NCBI GenBank assembly: GCA_036476315.1 | Contig: JAZGBI010000108.1 | Coordinates: 1 to 46,222, forward strand | Direction of reading: 5' to 3' | Source: Candidatus Neomarinimicrobiota bacterium | Lineage (GTDB): Bacteria; Fidelibacterota; Marinisomatia; Marinisomatales; S15-B10 | Length of the DNA: 46,222 nt | Shown here: one piece after another, positions 1 through 8,476 of the stretch | Position numbering within the stretch: position 1 is the first letter of the stretch | How the letters are laid out: each line of letters opens with the position of its first letter | Notes under the pieces: model-generated | What the model was told of the DNA's origin: nothing | Seen by the model: only the letters and a program-made list of their open reading frames with translations | Database searches by the model: none | Made by a program: the position numbers and the translations under genes

Positions 1-622
1 CTAAGTCGATGCCGGGATACATGGCTCCCATAAATCCAAAGATGATGAAGAGATAGGGGAGATAGCCACCAGCCAGCTTCCCCAGTTTTTCCTTGATCGA
101 AGCAGCGTCTATTTTTTCGATGGCCACCGCGTCAAAAAGATCCTTGTCAAGTTTCAATTGTTCGATACGGCGCCCCACTATTTTCTGGTCCCATTCCTCG
201 ATCACTTCCGACAGCCTCTGCTCCGCAACACCAAAAGCCTCAGAAGACTTGAACATAATTTGAATTGTCCCCTGTTGGTGGGCCGAGATGTGACCGGGGA
301 ATTCGGGCGCCACGATAACACCACCGTCCAGCTCCTCCCTCGATATCATGGGAAGGATGCTGTCCGCATGAACCCCCCCAATCAGGTTGAAACGATCATC
401 GCCTTGAACCAGTTCGTATAATTCTTCGGCATACTCTTTTCCCACAAACGCAATGTTCAACTGTTTAGCCTCGGCTTTTTCCATCTGGGATTGCTGAATC
501 TTCACGACCACGGTGATAAGCAGGGGGACCAACACCAGAGGCACTACCACCATCATCAGGATCGTCCGCCGGTCCCTCAGCGTGTCTTTCATTTCCTTCA
601 GGAAGATTCTTAGCACTCTCAT
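1..622 (-). CDS. NatB-like ABC-2 type permease (5' part only)
   Basis: This is the N-terminal 207 residues of an ABC-2 type permease; the rest lies beyond base 1. It begins MRVLRIFLKEMKDTLRDRRT, a cytoplasmic amphipathic start followed by a hydrophobic segment at about residues 21-41. A long polar extracytoplasmic stretch comes next, and a second hydrophobic stretch (YLPYLFIIFGFMGAMYP) begins at the truncated end. This layout is that of NatB/YhaP-type permeases, in which a large soluble loop follows the first helix. The ATG lies 30 bases after the stop of the NatA-like ATPase on the same strand, so the two form an ABC exporter. NatAB in Bacillus exports sodium; the substrate here cannot be told from sequence. 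Confidence 0.85.
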   Translation of the reverse strand, partial: MRVLRIFLKEMKDTLRDRRTILMMVVVPLVLVPLLITVVVKIQQSQMEKAEAKQLNIAFVGKEYAEELYELVQGDDRFNLIGGVHADSILPMISREELDGGVIVAPEFPGHISAHQQGTIQIMFKSSEAFGVAEQRLSEVIEEWDQKIVGRRIEQLKLDKDLFDAVAIEKIDAASIKEKLGKLAGGYLPYLFIIFGFMGAMYPGIDL

Positions 623-652
623 TGCTTACATCTCATAACCGGAGAATTCACC

Positions 653-1423
653 TCATGCTTCTCCCACAAGGTGAATGAATTCGTCTTCGAAGGTGGGTTG
701 AGTCATGTCTGACTCGAATTTCTCCAGCGTGCCGCGGAAATAGAGCTTGCCGCGGTGTATGATGGCAACGTCGTCGCACAGGAGTTTTACTTCTCCCATG
801 CGGTGAGTGGAAAAAATGACTGTCTTCTTGTCCTCTCTACATGAGCGTATCAGGTCGATAATGGCCCGGGAGGTCATCACATCCAGTCCGGAGGTGGGCT
901 CATCGAATACCACAATGTCAGGATCGTGAATGATCGTCCTGGCAATCGACACTTTCTGTTTCATTCCGGAACTCAGCCGTGCGATACGCCGGTCTGCAAA
1001 ATCGTGTATGCCCAGTACGGTGAAGAGCTCTTCTTTTCGCTCAGCGAATCTCGACGAATCCATGCGGTGCAAAGATGCCATATAACGGACCATCTCCAAT
1101 GGAGTCAAACGGTCGTAGAGGGCCGTCTGGCCGGTCATGAACCCGATCCGACGCCTCACTTCTTCAGGGTGAGTCTGAGTGTCGAAGCCTGCCACGGAAA
1201 TGGTCCCTGAGGTGGGTTTCAGCATCGTCGCCAGCATTCTGAGAGTCGTGGTTTTTCCAGCGCCATTGGGCCCGATTAAACCGAAGACCCTTCCGGGCGT
1301 GCATTGAAAGCTGATGGAGTCCACCGCTTTGATGGTCTTGGTGTTTCGATACGCCTCGCCCATCTCCCGGCGCTGCCGCTTTCTCAACTTGAATTCCTTT
1401 GACAGGTTCGAGACTTCGATCAT
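653..1423 (-). CDS. NatA-like ABC transporter ATP-binding protein
   Basis: This 256-residue ATPase subunit of an ABC exporter has Walker A GPNGAGKT at residues 51-58, a Q-loop near Gln99, signature LSSGMKQK at 150-157, Walker B IVVFDEP at 170-176 and the switch His at about 207. The insertion of basic residues (KLRKRQRREMG, about 12-22) before the Walker A is typical of the NatA/CcmA-like group. It is the first gene of a two-gene minus-strand unit with the permease that follows. It would energise export by the membrane partner at the inner membrane. The fold is certain; the exported compound is unknown. Confidence 0.93.
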   Translation of the reverse strand: MIEVSNLSKEFKLRKRQRREMGEAYRNTKTIKAVDSISFQCTPGRVFGLIGPNGAGKTTTLRMLATMLKPTSGTISVAGFDTQTHPEEVRRRIGFMTGQTALYDRLTPLEMVRYMASLHRMDSSRFAERKEELFTVLGIHDFADRRIARLSSGMKQKVSIARTIIHDPDIVVFDEPTSGLDVMTSRAIIDLIRSCREDKKTVIFSTHRMGEVKLLCDDVAIIHRGKLYFRGTLEKFESDMTQPTFEDEFIHLVGEA

Positions 1424-1608
1424 TTCCGGGCCTTTGTTGTTTTTAGGACTCTGGTCTCCGGTCGGGTGGATTCGAGATGATATAATAAGTTAGGCGTTTT
1501 GACCTAGCATAGAAACCAGAACCTGGGAATTTTTCAGACTTCCAGGACAATGCTACCAGTGGCCTTAAACCATACGAAGCTAAAATACTTCTAATGCGAC
1601 CTCCTATG

Positions 1609-1817
1609 AAAAAGAATGGCCTAAAAATGGTTGCGACACGCAAGGGAGTGGACGTGCACGGGGAATAGGATGAATTACTGTCTGACCCCGATGACTATCG
1701 GGGGAGTTTAATTCATCCCCTCGGGCAGGACCAGACCCGGCGCAACTATTTTTCAGCCAGAGTTCTCCACAGGATCTTGAGATTTTGCAGTACTTTTCTT
1801 GCGATCAAGAAAAGTAC
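1609..1817 (+). repeat. Structured repeat element, copy A (of three)
   Basis: This copy starts with an A-run and TGGCCTAAAA. The outer stem pairs 1623-1635 with 1741-1753 (one mismatch and one G-T pair). The inner stem pairs 1668-1677 with 1709-1718 (perfect, GGATGAATTA with TAATTCATCC). Inside it the conserved ACTGTNTGA, a small GC hairpin and GAGTTTAA are seen. A separate 12-bp perfect hairpin (1790-1801 with 1806-1817, loop CGAT) ends the element. The two other copies keep the pairing with different bases. Here it precedes the dehydratase gene by 72 bases. I see nothing else between 1424 and 1608. Confidence 0.85.
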
Positions 1818-1889
1818 ACTTCGTCAAATCATTGTTCACCTAATCCATCCATTATTATTATCTTCTCTTTCAAATATACCCTAGCAAAA

Positions 1890-2840
1890 ATGAACTCCCG
1901 TCTCCCCACATTCGCCCATGTCAAAGCCGCTGCAAAGCGAATAAAACGCCATGTCCACCTGACGCCTGTTCTCACTTCCCAGACCCTGAACCGGATGACA
2001 GAAGCGAACCTTTTTTTCAAATGTGAAAACTTTCAGAAGGTGGGTGCCTTCAAATTTCGCGGCGCGTGTAACGCCGTCTTTTCACTGTCGAAAGACGAGG
2101 CAAAACACGGCGTCGCCACTCACTCTTCGGGAAACCACGGTGCTGCCGTAGCGATGGCAGCTAGACTTCACGGTATGGACTCCTACGTTGTAATGCCGCG
2201 GACTGCCTCCGAACTCAAGAAACAGGCCGTCTCAGGGTACGGTGCACAGATTACATTCTGCGAACCGACTCTTGCCTCGAGAGAAGAAACATGTGCTGGA
2301 ATCGTCAAGAAGACCGGTGCCACTGAGATTCATTCCTACAACGATCCAAGGATCATCGCGGGACAGGGAACCGCGGCCCTTGAGCTGCTCGAGGAGGTCC
2401 CGGATCTCGACGCTCTCCTTGCTCCCGTGGGCGGCGGGGGACTCCTGAGCGGGACGGCCCTGGCGGCCTCAGGTGTCAATAAACAGATTGAGGTGGTGGG
2501 AGTGGAACCCGAAGGGGCCAATGACGCCTACCAGTCATTTCGTACCGGGAGGATTGTCCCCTCGGTTAATCCAAAAACCGTCGCGGACGGTCTACTGACT
2601 TCCCTGGGTGACTTAACATTCGCCATTATCATGAAGCATGTCACAGACATCGTTACAGTGTCAGAATCTTCCATAGTGAACGCGATGCGAACGGTGTGGG
2701 AACGGATGAACATCATTATTGAACCTTCCTCGGCGGTACCCGTGGCGGCCCTGCTTGACGGAACCGTGGATATGGTAGGGAAAAGAGTGGGAGTGATTCT
2801 ATCGGGCGGAAACGTGGATCTTGACAGACTGCCGTGGTGA
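1890..2840 (+). CDS. PLP-dependent threonine/serine dehydratase (short, single-domain)
   Basis: This 316-residue fold-type II PLP enzyme belongs to the threonine dehydratase/serine racemase family. GAFKFRGA around residue 55 holds the Schiff-base lysine, the SSGNHGAAVA loop binds the substrate carboxylate, and PVGGGGLLSG is the glycine loop for the cofactor phosphate. There is no C-terminal ACT domain, so it resembles catabolic TdcB or serine racemase rather than biosynthetic IlvA. The reading frame stays open upstream to 1785, inside the terminal hairpin of repeat copy A, but those 35 residues are not family-like and ATG 1890 matches the family start. The gene ends directly against a heptamer array. 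It probably deaminates threonine and/or serine to the 2-oxoacid. Confidence 0.85.
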   Translation: MNSRLPTFAHVKAAAKRIKRHVHLTPVLTSQTLNRMTEANLFFKCENFQKVGAFKFRGACNAVFSLSKDEAKHGVATHSSGNHGAAVAMAARLHGMDSYVVMPRTASELKKQAVSGYGAQITFCEPTLASREETCAGIVKKTGATEIHSYNDPRIIAGQGTAALELLEEVPDLDALLAPVGGGGLLSGTALAASGVNKQIEVVGVEPEGANDAYQSFRTGRIVPSVNPKTVADGLLTSLGDLTFAIIMKHVTDIVTVSESSIVNAMRTVWERMNIIIEPSSAVPVAALLDGTVDMVGKRVGVILSGGNVDLDRLPW

Positions 2841-3116
2841 CGTTAGACGTTGGACGTTAAACGTTAGACGTTCGACGTTCCACGTTCGACGTTATGTGTG
2901 AGTTATGTGTCATGGGTTATTCGTTATGGGGTTATAACGTATTACGCATCACGAATTACGAATCAATTCTCCATCTCTCCGTTCCTCCAGTTCTCCATTT
3001 CTCCAGATTTCAATGGTCAATAGTCCATAGTCAATTGTCTCAATCTCTCCATTTCTCCACTTCTCCATTCCTCCAATTTTCCATATTTCTTTCACAATCA
3101 ACAAACAAGGAGGTGT
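2838..3116 (+). repeat. Composite heptamer-repeat array
   Basis: The 277 bases between the dehydratase stop and yjbQ contain no gene. They are filled with degenerate 7-mers in successive blocks: GTTNNAC (about eight units, 2842-2893), GTTATGG-like, ACGAATT, TTCTCCA, GTCAATA and TTCTCCA again. The first block starts at the stop codon of the upstream gene. The family order reappears, inverted, on the other side of the next two genes (4997-5285). The spacing is too short and too regular for CRISPR. Confidence 0.85.
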
Positions 3117-3117
3117 T

Positions 3118-3537
3118 ATGAAGAGTCACCAGAAAGAGCTCTGGATGGAAGTGCCGGAGCGAATGGATTTTGTGAACATTACCCCGGAGGTTCAAAGTAC
3201 TCTCAACGAAAGCGGAATAACCGAGGGACTCTGTCTGGTCAATGCCATGCACATTACGGCTTCCGTATTTATCAATGACGACGAACCCGGTCTTCATCGC
3301 GACTACAAACGGTGGCTGGAGGAGCTGGCTCCCCACGAACCGGTGAGTCGCTATGATCATAATCGCACCGGGGAGGATAATGGGGACGCGCATCACAAGC
3401 GCCAGATCATGGGTCGGGACGTGGTTGTAGCCGTCACCGACGGAAAGCTTCATTTTGGCCCCTGGGAGCAGATATTCTATGGAGAATTCGACGGACGCCG
3501 CCGGAAGAGAGTGCTCATCAAAATCATCGGAGAGTAA
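3118..3537 (+). CDS. yjbQ: YjbQ/UPF0047 family protein
   Basis: This 139-residue protein spans the whole length of the YjbQ (UPF0047) family. It has the conserved [15 protein letters not shown] segment, a downstream histidine cluster ([10 protein letters not shown]) and the late [13 protein letters not shown] motif that contributes to the active-site pocket. Members weakly complement thiamine-phosphate synthase mutants, hence the name secondary thiamine-phosphate synthase, but the natural reaction is uncertain. ATG 3118 is preceded by a strong AGGAGG at good spacing. The 3' end overlaps the next gene by 59 bases in another frame, indicating co-transcription. Confidence 0.92.
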   Translation: MKSHQKELWMEVPERMDFVNITPEVQSTLNESGITEGLCLVNAMHITASVFINDDEPGLHRDYKRWLEELAPHEPVSRYDHNRTGEDNGDAHHKRQIMGRDVVVAVTDGKLHFGPWEQIFYGEFDGRRRKRVLIKIIGE

Positions 3538-4996
3538 CTCGACCGGAGCCGGGAACAGGGCAACCCTGGCGTTTCTTCTGGCCTGCGCGTGTCGTGAGCT
3601 GTTCCCGGAAAAAACCCTCTTCATTGAACACTCCATGTCCGACGGCTATTATTGTCACTTCGGCAAGGGTGTCAGGGCAACGGAAAGGGACGTTCGTCTC
3701 ATTGCCCAAACAATGATCCGGTATTTGGAAAGCGAAGTGAATATTGAACTAAGCAAGATATCCGGAGACGAGATGAGTGAGAGGTTTTCCCACGAGGGAC
3801 GGGAGGACAAGCTCGCGGTTCTCGACTCGTGGCGGCAGGATCCCGTTCCCTCTATCAGATTCGGCGGCTTTGTGGATTACCGATTTGAGCCCATGACGGA
3901 AGAGAAGTCCCCCCTTCTCTCTTTCGAACTCGAACCCTACGACGCCGGTTTTGTCCTTCGACTCACCCCAGTCGAGGAAACCGGCGCATTGAAACCGTTT
4001 GTGGACGCACCAAAACTGTATCAGATAATCAAGGAACATGAAAGGTGGGGTAGAATCCTGGGTGTATCGAATATAGGCGAATTGAATCGACTCTCCAGGA
4101 CGGGTGAAATCGGGGAAATGATCCGGGTCGCGGAAGGGCTCCATGAGAAAAAGATATCCCAGATTGCCGACGGTCTCTGCGAGGATTACCCCGCAAAAAG
4201 GGTTGTACTTATCGCGGGTCCGTCCGCTTCGGGAAAGACCACTTTCGCAAAAAGACTTGGCATTCAACTGAAAGTGACCGGTCTTTCCACCTTACCTGTC
4301 TCAATGGACAATTATTTCCTGGATCGAGATGAGATGCCGGTGGACGAGCAGGGACGCAGAGAGTATGAGAGTATCACCGTACTTGATGTCGACGCTCTAT
4401 GTGATCATATCCTCCGGCTTTTGAACAGCGAACCAATTCCTGAAAGAATATTCGATTTTTCCACCGGCAGGGGGTATGAGACAGGCCGGACAATCGAAAT
4501 ACCTGAGGAAACATTCATCATTCTCGAGGGGATTCACGGCCTTAATCCCCTTTTCGCCGAACGGGTGGGAAAAGAAAAACTTCAGCGAATCTACGTCAGC
4601 GCCCTTACACAGCTCAACGTGGACAACGAGCACCGGGTGTCCACAGCGGACAATCGCCTCCTGAGAAGACTTGTCCGGGACAATAGTTTCCGGGGTTATT
4701 CATCAGGGGAAACGCTTTCACAGTGGTCACGGGTCCGGAAAGGGGAGGAGCAAAACATCTTTCCTTACCAGGAGGAGGCGGAATTCATGTTCAATTCAAG
4801 TCTGATTTATGAGATTCCCGTTCTGGCAAATCTTGCCACTTCTCTTCTGGAAGGAATTCCAGAAGGGAGTGATTATTTCCAGGAAGCTCAGCGCTTAGTT
4901 ACGTTTCTTTCCTTCTTCACGAGAATCGCCCCGGAACGCATTCCCGAAACCTCCATCCTCCGGGAGTTTATTGGAGGAAGCGGGTTTGATGGATGA
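3479..4996 (+). CDS. Uridine kinase family nucleoside kinase with N-terminal ThrRS-like domain
   Basis: This protein of about 505 residues has two parts. Residues about 28-110 ([28 protein letters not shown]) match the editing-like domain of threonyl-tRNA synthetase that precedes the kinase in this family. Residues from about 240 form a P-loop kinase with Walker [10 protein letters not shown] (247-255) and the uridine-kinase features [13 protein letters not shown] and [13 protein letters not shown]. Such fused proteins are called uridine kinase-like or nucleoside kinases; phosphoryl transfer to a nucleoside is likely but the substrate is not proven. The start at 3479 was chosen for GGGAG ten bases upstream; 3455 is also possible. 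Either start overlaps yjbQ. Confidence 0.85.
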   Translation: MENSTDAAGRECSSKSSESNSTGAGNRATLAFLLACACRELFPEKTLFIEHSMSDGYYCHFGKGVRATERDVRLIAQTMIRYLESEVNIELSKISGDEMSERFSHEGREDKLAVLDSWRQDPVPSIRFGGFVDYRFEPMTEEKSPLLSFELEPYDAGFVLRLTPVEETGALKPFVDAPKLYQIIKEHERWGRILGVSNIGELNRLSRTGEIGEMIRVAEGLHEKKISQIADGLCEDYPAKRVVLIAGPSASGKTTFAKRLGIQLKVTGLSTLPVSMDNYFLDRDEMPVDEQGRREYESITVLDVDALCDHILRLLNSEPIPERIFDFSTGRGYETGRTIEIPEETFIILEGIHGLNPLFAERVGKEKLQRIYVSALTQLNVDNEHRVSTADNRLLRRLVRDNSFRGYSSGETLSQWSRVRKGEEQNIFPYQEEAEFMFNSSLIYEIPVLANLATSLLEGIPEGSDYFQEAQRLVTFLSFFTRIAPERIPETSILREFIGGSGFDG

Positions 4997-5285
4997 TGGA
5001 TCATGGTTGATCGGTGATGGATTAAGACAATTGTCTATGGATTATGGACAATTGACTATTGGAGGTTGAATATAATGGAGAGATGGAGAATTGATTCGTA
5101 ATTCGTAATGCGTGACGTTTGGTTAGTGGTGAGAGGTTACTGGTGACTTGTTACTTGATCCTTGATGCTTGGCTCTTGCCTGTCCCGTAAGAAGCTTGCT
5201 TCTGTTCAGGGGCTCTTGGAGCTTGGTTCTTGATTGGTGATCCGTCTAACGTCTAACGTCCAACGTCGAACGTCTAACCTCCAAC
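4997..5285 (-). repeat. Composite heptamer-repeat array with a palindromic unit
   Basis: There is no gene between the kinase stop and the amidohydrolase stop (convergent genes). Blocks in order are GATGGAT-like, CAATTGTC/TTGACTA-like, GGAGAGATGGAGAATT, CGTAATT, GGTTACT/CTTGATN, a hairpin-forming unit at 5175-5212 (repeated at 19943-19980), and GTCNAAC up to the amidohydrolase. This is the reverse-complement order of the array at 2838-3116. On the minus strand the first GTTAGAC-type unit supplies the TAG stop codon of the amidohydrolase. Confidence 0.85.
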
Positions 5286-6458
5286 GTTCAACAGATCTTC
5301 AACAAGTTGGACAAAGATGGAACTTCCGACAGCGAGAGCACGTTCGTCGAAGTTGAAATGGGAGCAGTGGTGGGGAACGCTCATCGGCTCACTATCTTCC
5401 GGGGCCGAGCCGACAAAGAAGAAACATCCCGGTACTTTCTGAAGGTAGTAGGAAAAATCTTCGCCCCCCATACTCATGTAGGGAAATTGAGCGCCTTCAC
5501 CCACGATTTTCCCTGCGGCGCTTGAAGCTACCTTTGTCTCTGCGGATGAATTGATCGTGGGAGGGTAGCCGTCCCCGTACTCCAGAGAAATATCTGCACC
5601 AAACGTGGCTTCCACACCGGAAATGATTTCATTCATGCGGCTGATGATGAGCTCACGAACGGTTTCCGTGTATGCCCTCGCCGTTCCCTGCAGGACAACC
5701 TTATCGGCTATCACATTGAAAGTGTGACCCCCTTCAATCTTTCCCACCGTTATCACGGCAGATTCGAGAGGATTGGTGTTTCGACTCACAATTGTCTGGA
5801 GAGACGTGACAAGATGGGCCGCCACGACAATGGCATCCACTGTCCCCTGCGGTGCTGCGCCGTGGCCCCCTCTCCCTTTCACTGTGATGGTAAAGGGAAC
5901 TGTGGCTGCTAGTATGGGACCTTCCTTGATACCTACCGTCCCGAAGTACTGGTAGTTCCACAGATGAAGGCCATAGATCTGGTCCACGTGAGGACTCTCA
6001 AGTACTCCGTCTTCAATCATCCCCACCGCGCCGCCTTCCCCTTCCTCCGCAGGTTGGAAGATGAATTTCACGGAACCCTTCAACTTCTCTTTCATTCCAG
6101 ACAGGACTTTGGCTGCTCCCAGCAGCATGGCCATGTGTCCATCATGACCGCAGGCGTGCATCACTCCCTCATTCACCGAGGCGAAAGGAACCTCCCCCGT
6201 CTCCTGAATGGGGAGGCCGTCCATATCGGCTCGAAGTCCGATACATGGTCCTTCTCTCTTTCCTTTCAGCAACCCGACCACCCCGGTTTTGCCAACACCG
6301 GTTGACACACGAATGTCAAAATCTTCAAGAACGTCCGCCACAAACCTGGCCGTTTCAACCTCCTCAAATCCCAGCTCAGGATGCTTGTGCAGATGCTGTC
6401 TCCACTCCACAAGTTCAGGTTGAATCGCTTTCACTTCTCTTCTTATGAGGATACTCAT
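5274..6458 (-). CDS. M20 family metal-dependent amidohydrolase
   Basis: This 394-residue peptidase M20D/amidohydrolase is of the IAA-amino-acid hydrolase/N-acyl-L-amino-acid hydrolase type. RADMDGLP (76-83) and MHACGHDGH (100-108) carry metal ligands Cys103 and His105. FQPAEEGEGG supplies the catalytic and metal-binding glutamates, GRGGHGAAP the dimerisation-domain histidine, and the C-terminal HCSHFNFDE the last ligand histidine. It would hydrolyse N-acyl amino acids or related amides in the cytoplasm; the exact substrate is unknown. ATG 6458 starts the family-like HLHKHPELGFEE region. The phosphorylase gene ends 17 bases upstream, so the two are probably one transcript. Confidence 0.9.
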   Translation of the reverse strand: MSILIRREVKAIQPELVEWRQHLHKHPELGFEEVETARFVADVLEDFDIRVSTGVGKTGVVGLLKGKREGPCIGLRADMDGLPIQETGEVPFASVNEGVMHACGHDGHMAMLLGAAKVLSGMKEKLKGSVKFIFQPAEEGEGGAVGMIEDGVLESPHVDQIYGLHLWNYQYFGTVGIKEGPILAATVPFTITVKGRGGHGAAPQGTVDAIVVAAHLVTSLQTIVSRNTNPLESAVITVGKIEGGHTFNVIADKVVLQGTARAYTETVRELIISRMNEIISGVEATFGADISLEYGDGYPPTINSSAETKVASSAAGKIVGEGAQFPYMSMGGEDFSYYLQKVPGCFFFVGSAPEDSEPMSVPHHCSHFNFDERALAVGSSIFVQLVEDLLNVGG

Positions 6459-6475
6459 TTTCTCTGCAGTCCGGA

Positions 6476-7291
6476 TCACGAATCCCCGATTTCCGAAACG
6501 ATCCCTCTCATGAGGCGGGTAAACGTCTCCGATACGTCGTTGGTGACTTCCATCACCTCCTCGTGAGTCAGCGGTTTGGACGTTATTCCCGCGGCGTAAT
6601 TGGTGAGACATGAAATCCCCAGAACTTCGAGACCCAGGTCTCCTGCCGCCCGGATTTCCGGTACCGTAGACATGCCGACGGCATCTCCCCCCAGTTTTCG
6701 GACCAGAACGACTTCGGCGGGCGTCTCGAAAGAAGGACCGAGTGTCCAGGCGTATACCCCGGTTCTCAGCTGAACACCTTCCCGCTTTGCGACAGCTCCG
6801 GCAAGTTTCAGAAGCCGCGGTGAATGATACCGGCTGTCCTCGTTGATGCCGGGGAGATCAGCACTCTCACGGAATGTGCAGTCAATATGGCCCTTCAATG
6901 CCATCAGGGACCCCGGCGGTACTTCCTTTCGCACGGATCCTGACGCGTTGGTGATGATCAGATCTGTTATCCCAAGGCGATGAAACAACCGGATGGGGAG
7001 TGTCACCGTATCCACATCGTACCCTTCATACATGTGGAACCGGCCGCTGGCAACAAGAACCGCCCGGTCTCCGATATTCCCCGCTACGAGCTCTCCCGAA
7101 TGTCCCTCCACGCTGGATTTCGGGTAGAAAGGAATCTCACCATATGGGATGGACACGGATCCGTTCAGGGTGCGCGCAAACCCACCAAGACCGGAACCAA
7201 GAATAACCGCCGTTCGAGGAGCGCCACGGATGAACGTACCAACATGGGACTCCATCTTTGAAAGAACGTCGTCCCCGGGTTTTTTCTTCAT
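6476..7291 (-). CDS. Purine nucleoside phosphorylase (trimeric, PNP family 2)
   Basis: This 271-residue protein has the size of PupG-type trimeric PNPs. GSGLGGF near residues 32-38 is the phosphate-binding loop, GRFHMYEGY follows, and NASGS, the GPSFETPAEV base-contacting glutamate and GDAVGMSTVPE are all recognisable. It would cleave inosine, guanosine and deoxy forms to base and (deoxy)ribose-1-phosphate. ATG 7291 gives the family length; a TTG further upstream, following GAGGAAGG, would add about twelve residues. The gene is divergent from the MoxR ATPase with 147 bases between the starts, which must hold both promoters. Confidence 0.9.
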   Translation of the reverse strand: MKKKPGDDVLSKMESHVGTFIRGAPRTAVILGSGLGGFARTLNGSVSIPYGEIPFYPKSSVEGHSGELVAGNIGDRAVLVASGRFHMYEGYDVDTVTLPIRLFHRLGITDLIITNASGSVRKEVPPGSLMALKGHIDCTFRESADLPGINEDSRYHSPRLLKLAGAVAKREGVQLRTGVYAWTLGPSFETPAEVVLVRKLGGDAVGMSTVPEIRAAGDLGLEVLGISCLTNYAAGITSKPLTHEEVMEVTNDVSETFTRLMRGIVSEIGDS

Positions 7292-7438
7292 GATGACTGG
7301 CAAGACGCTGAATTTCAAGTTACCTTCCTCGCCAAGCGATTTCAAGACAATTCCATTGATTCAAGGAGGGGGCCTGTGTAAGTTTTTCGCCGCTGGTCCA
7401 AGGAACTTATCATTCCGGAGCCGGTTTCAGGGAGAAGT

Positions 7439-8425
7439 ATGACAGACAAAAATGACATTGCGCTTGTGCAGGAACTGCACGTTTCAAGGGACAAGATTCT
7501 TACGGAGCTGCGAAAGGTTATCGTAGGCCAGACGCACATCATTGAACATATCCTGATAACGCTCCTCTGTCGTGGTCACGCCCTCATAATCGGCGTTCCG
7601 GGACTGGCAAAAACACTGCTCATCAAATCAGTTGCGCAGATTCTCGATCTGAAATTCAGCCGGATTCAATTCACCCCAGACCTCATGCCCAGTGATATTA
7701 CGGGAACGGAAATCCTTGAGGAAGATCACAAGACCGGCAAGCGCGATTTCAGGTATATCAAAGGACCAATCTTTGCCAACATCATTCTCGCCGATGAAAT
7801 CAACCGGACACCCCCCAAGACCCAGGCTGCCCTGCTCGAGGCGATGCAGGAATACCGGGTCACGGCCGCTGGCGTCTCATACACGGTGGAAGAGCCTTTC
7901 CTCGTCCTGGCTACCCAGAACCCCATCGAACAGGAGGGGACGTATCCCCTTCCCGAGGCACAGCTCGACCGATTCATGTTCAGCCTGGACATCACCTACC
8001 CTTCCACGGCTGAAGAGATCGACATTGTGAAGTCCACCACAAGCGCCAGGGAAGAAAGTCTGGAAACCATCATCTCCCGGGATCAGATCATGAGCTACCA
8101 GTCTCTCATCCGCCGCGTTCCGGTAGCGGATAACGTGGTGGAGTTTGCCGTTGATCTCGTGGCGAAAACCCGTCCGGGGGACCGTGGTCCCCAGTTCATA
8201 GACGATTGGCTTGATTGGGGCGCAGGACCCCGGGCATCTCAATACCTGATTCTCGGAGCAAAGGCGAAATCGGTTCTCGAAGGACGGCCCACCCCCGCTA
8301 TCGAAGATGTTTTGACCATGGCCAAGCCCGTTCTCCGGCATCGTGTTATCACGAATTTCAATGCCGAGGCCGACGGCGTCTCAACCGACGCTGTCCTGGA
8401 GAAGTTGATTGAGGAAATACGGTAG
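7439..8425 (+). CDS. MoxR family AAA+ ATPase
   Basis: This 328-residue AAA_3-type ATPase has Walker A GVPGLAKT at residues 52-59, Walker B IILADEINR near 114-122 (followed by TPPKTQAALLEAMQE), and sensor 1 in LATQNPIEQEGTYPLPEAQLDRF. MoxR proteins act as chaperone-like ATPases, usually with a DUF58 protein and a VWA protein. ATG 7439 is preceded by GGGAG at about six bases. Its usual DUF58 partner follows, but a four-helix-bundle gene and repeat arrays lie in between. The TAG stop is the first triplet of a GTTNNAC array. Confidence 0.95.
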   Translation: MTDKNDIALVQELHVSRDKILTELRKVIVGQTHIIEHILITLLCRGHALIIGVPGLAKTLLIKSVAQILDLKFSRIQFTPDLMPSDITGTEILEEDHKTGKRDFRYIKGPIFANIILADEINRTPPKTQAALLEAMQEYRVTAAGVSYTVEEPFLVLATQNPIEQEGTYPLPEAQLDRFMFSLDITYPSTAEEIDIVKSTTSAREESLETIISRDQIMSYQSLIRRVPVADNVVEFAVDLVAKTRPGDRGPQFIDDWLDWGAGPRASQYLILGAKAKSVLEGRPTPAIEDVLTMAKPVLRHRVITNFNAEADGVSTDAVLEKLIEEIR

Positions 8426-8474
8426 ACGTTCCACGTTAGACGTTAGATGTTAGAGGTTAGATGAAAAGAGTTAG
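8423..8474 (+). repeat. GTTNNAC heptamer array at the MoxR stop codon
   Basis: About five degenerate GTTNNAC/GTTAGAN units start at the MoxR stop (TAG ACGTTCC ACGTTAG) and fade out just before the next ATG. The array is in inverted orientation to the one at 8834-8866, so the four-helix-bundle gene sits between inverted arrays. Confidence 0.8.
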
Positions 8475-8476
8475 CA

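Noticed and set aside
1443-1643. Small minus-strand open frame upstream of natA
   Set aside because: It overlaps structured repeat copy A, has no ribosome-binding site and no protein-like features.
2838-3116. Possible CRISPR array
   Set aside because: The repeats are 7-8 bases long, contiguous, degenerate and of several families, with no spacers of constant length and no cas genes.
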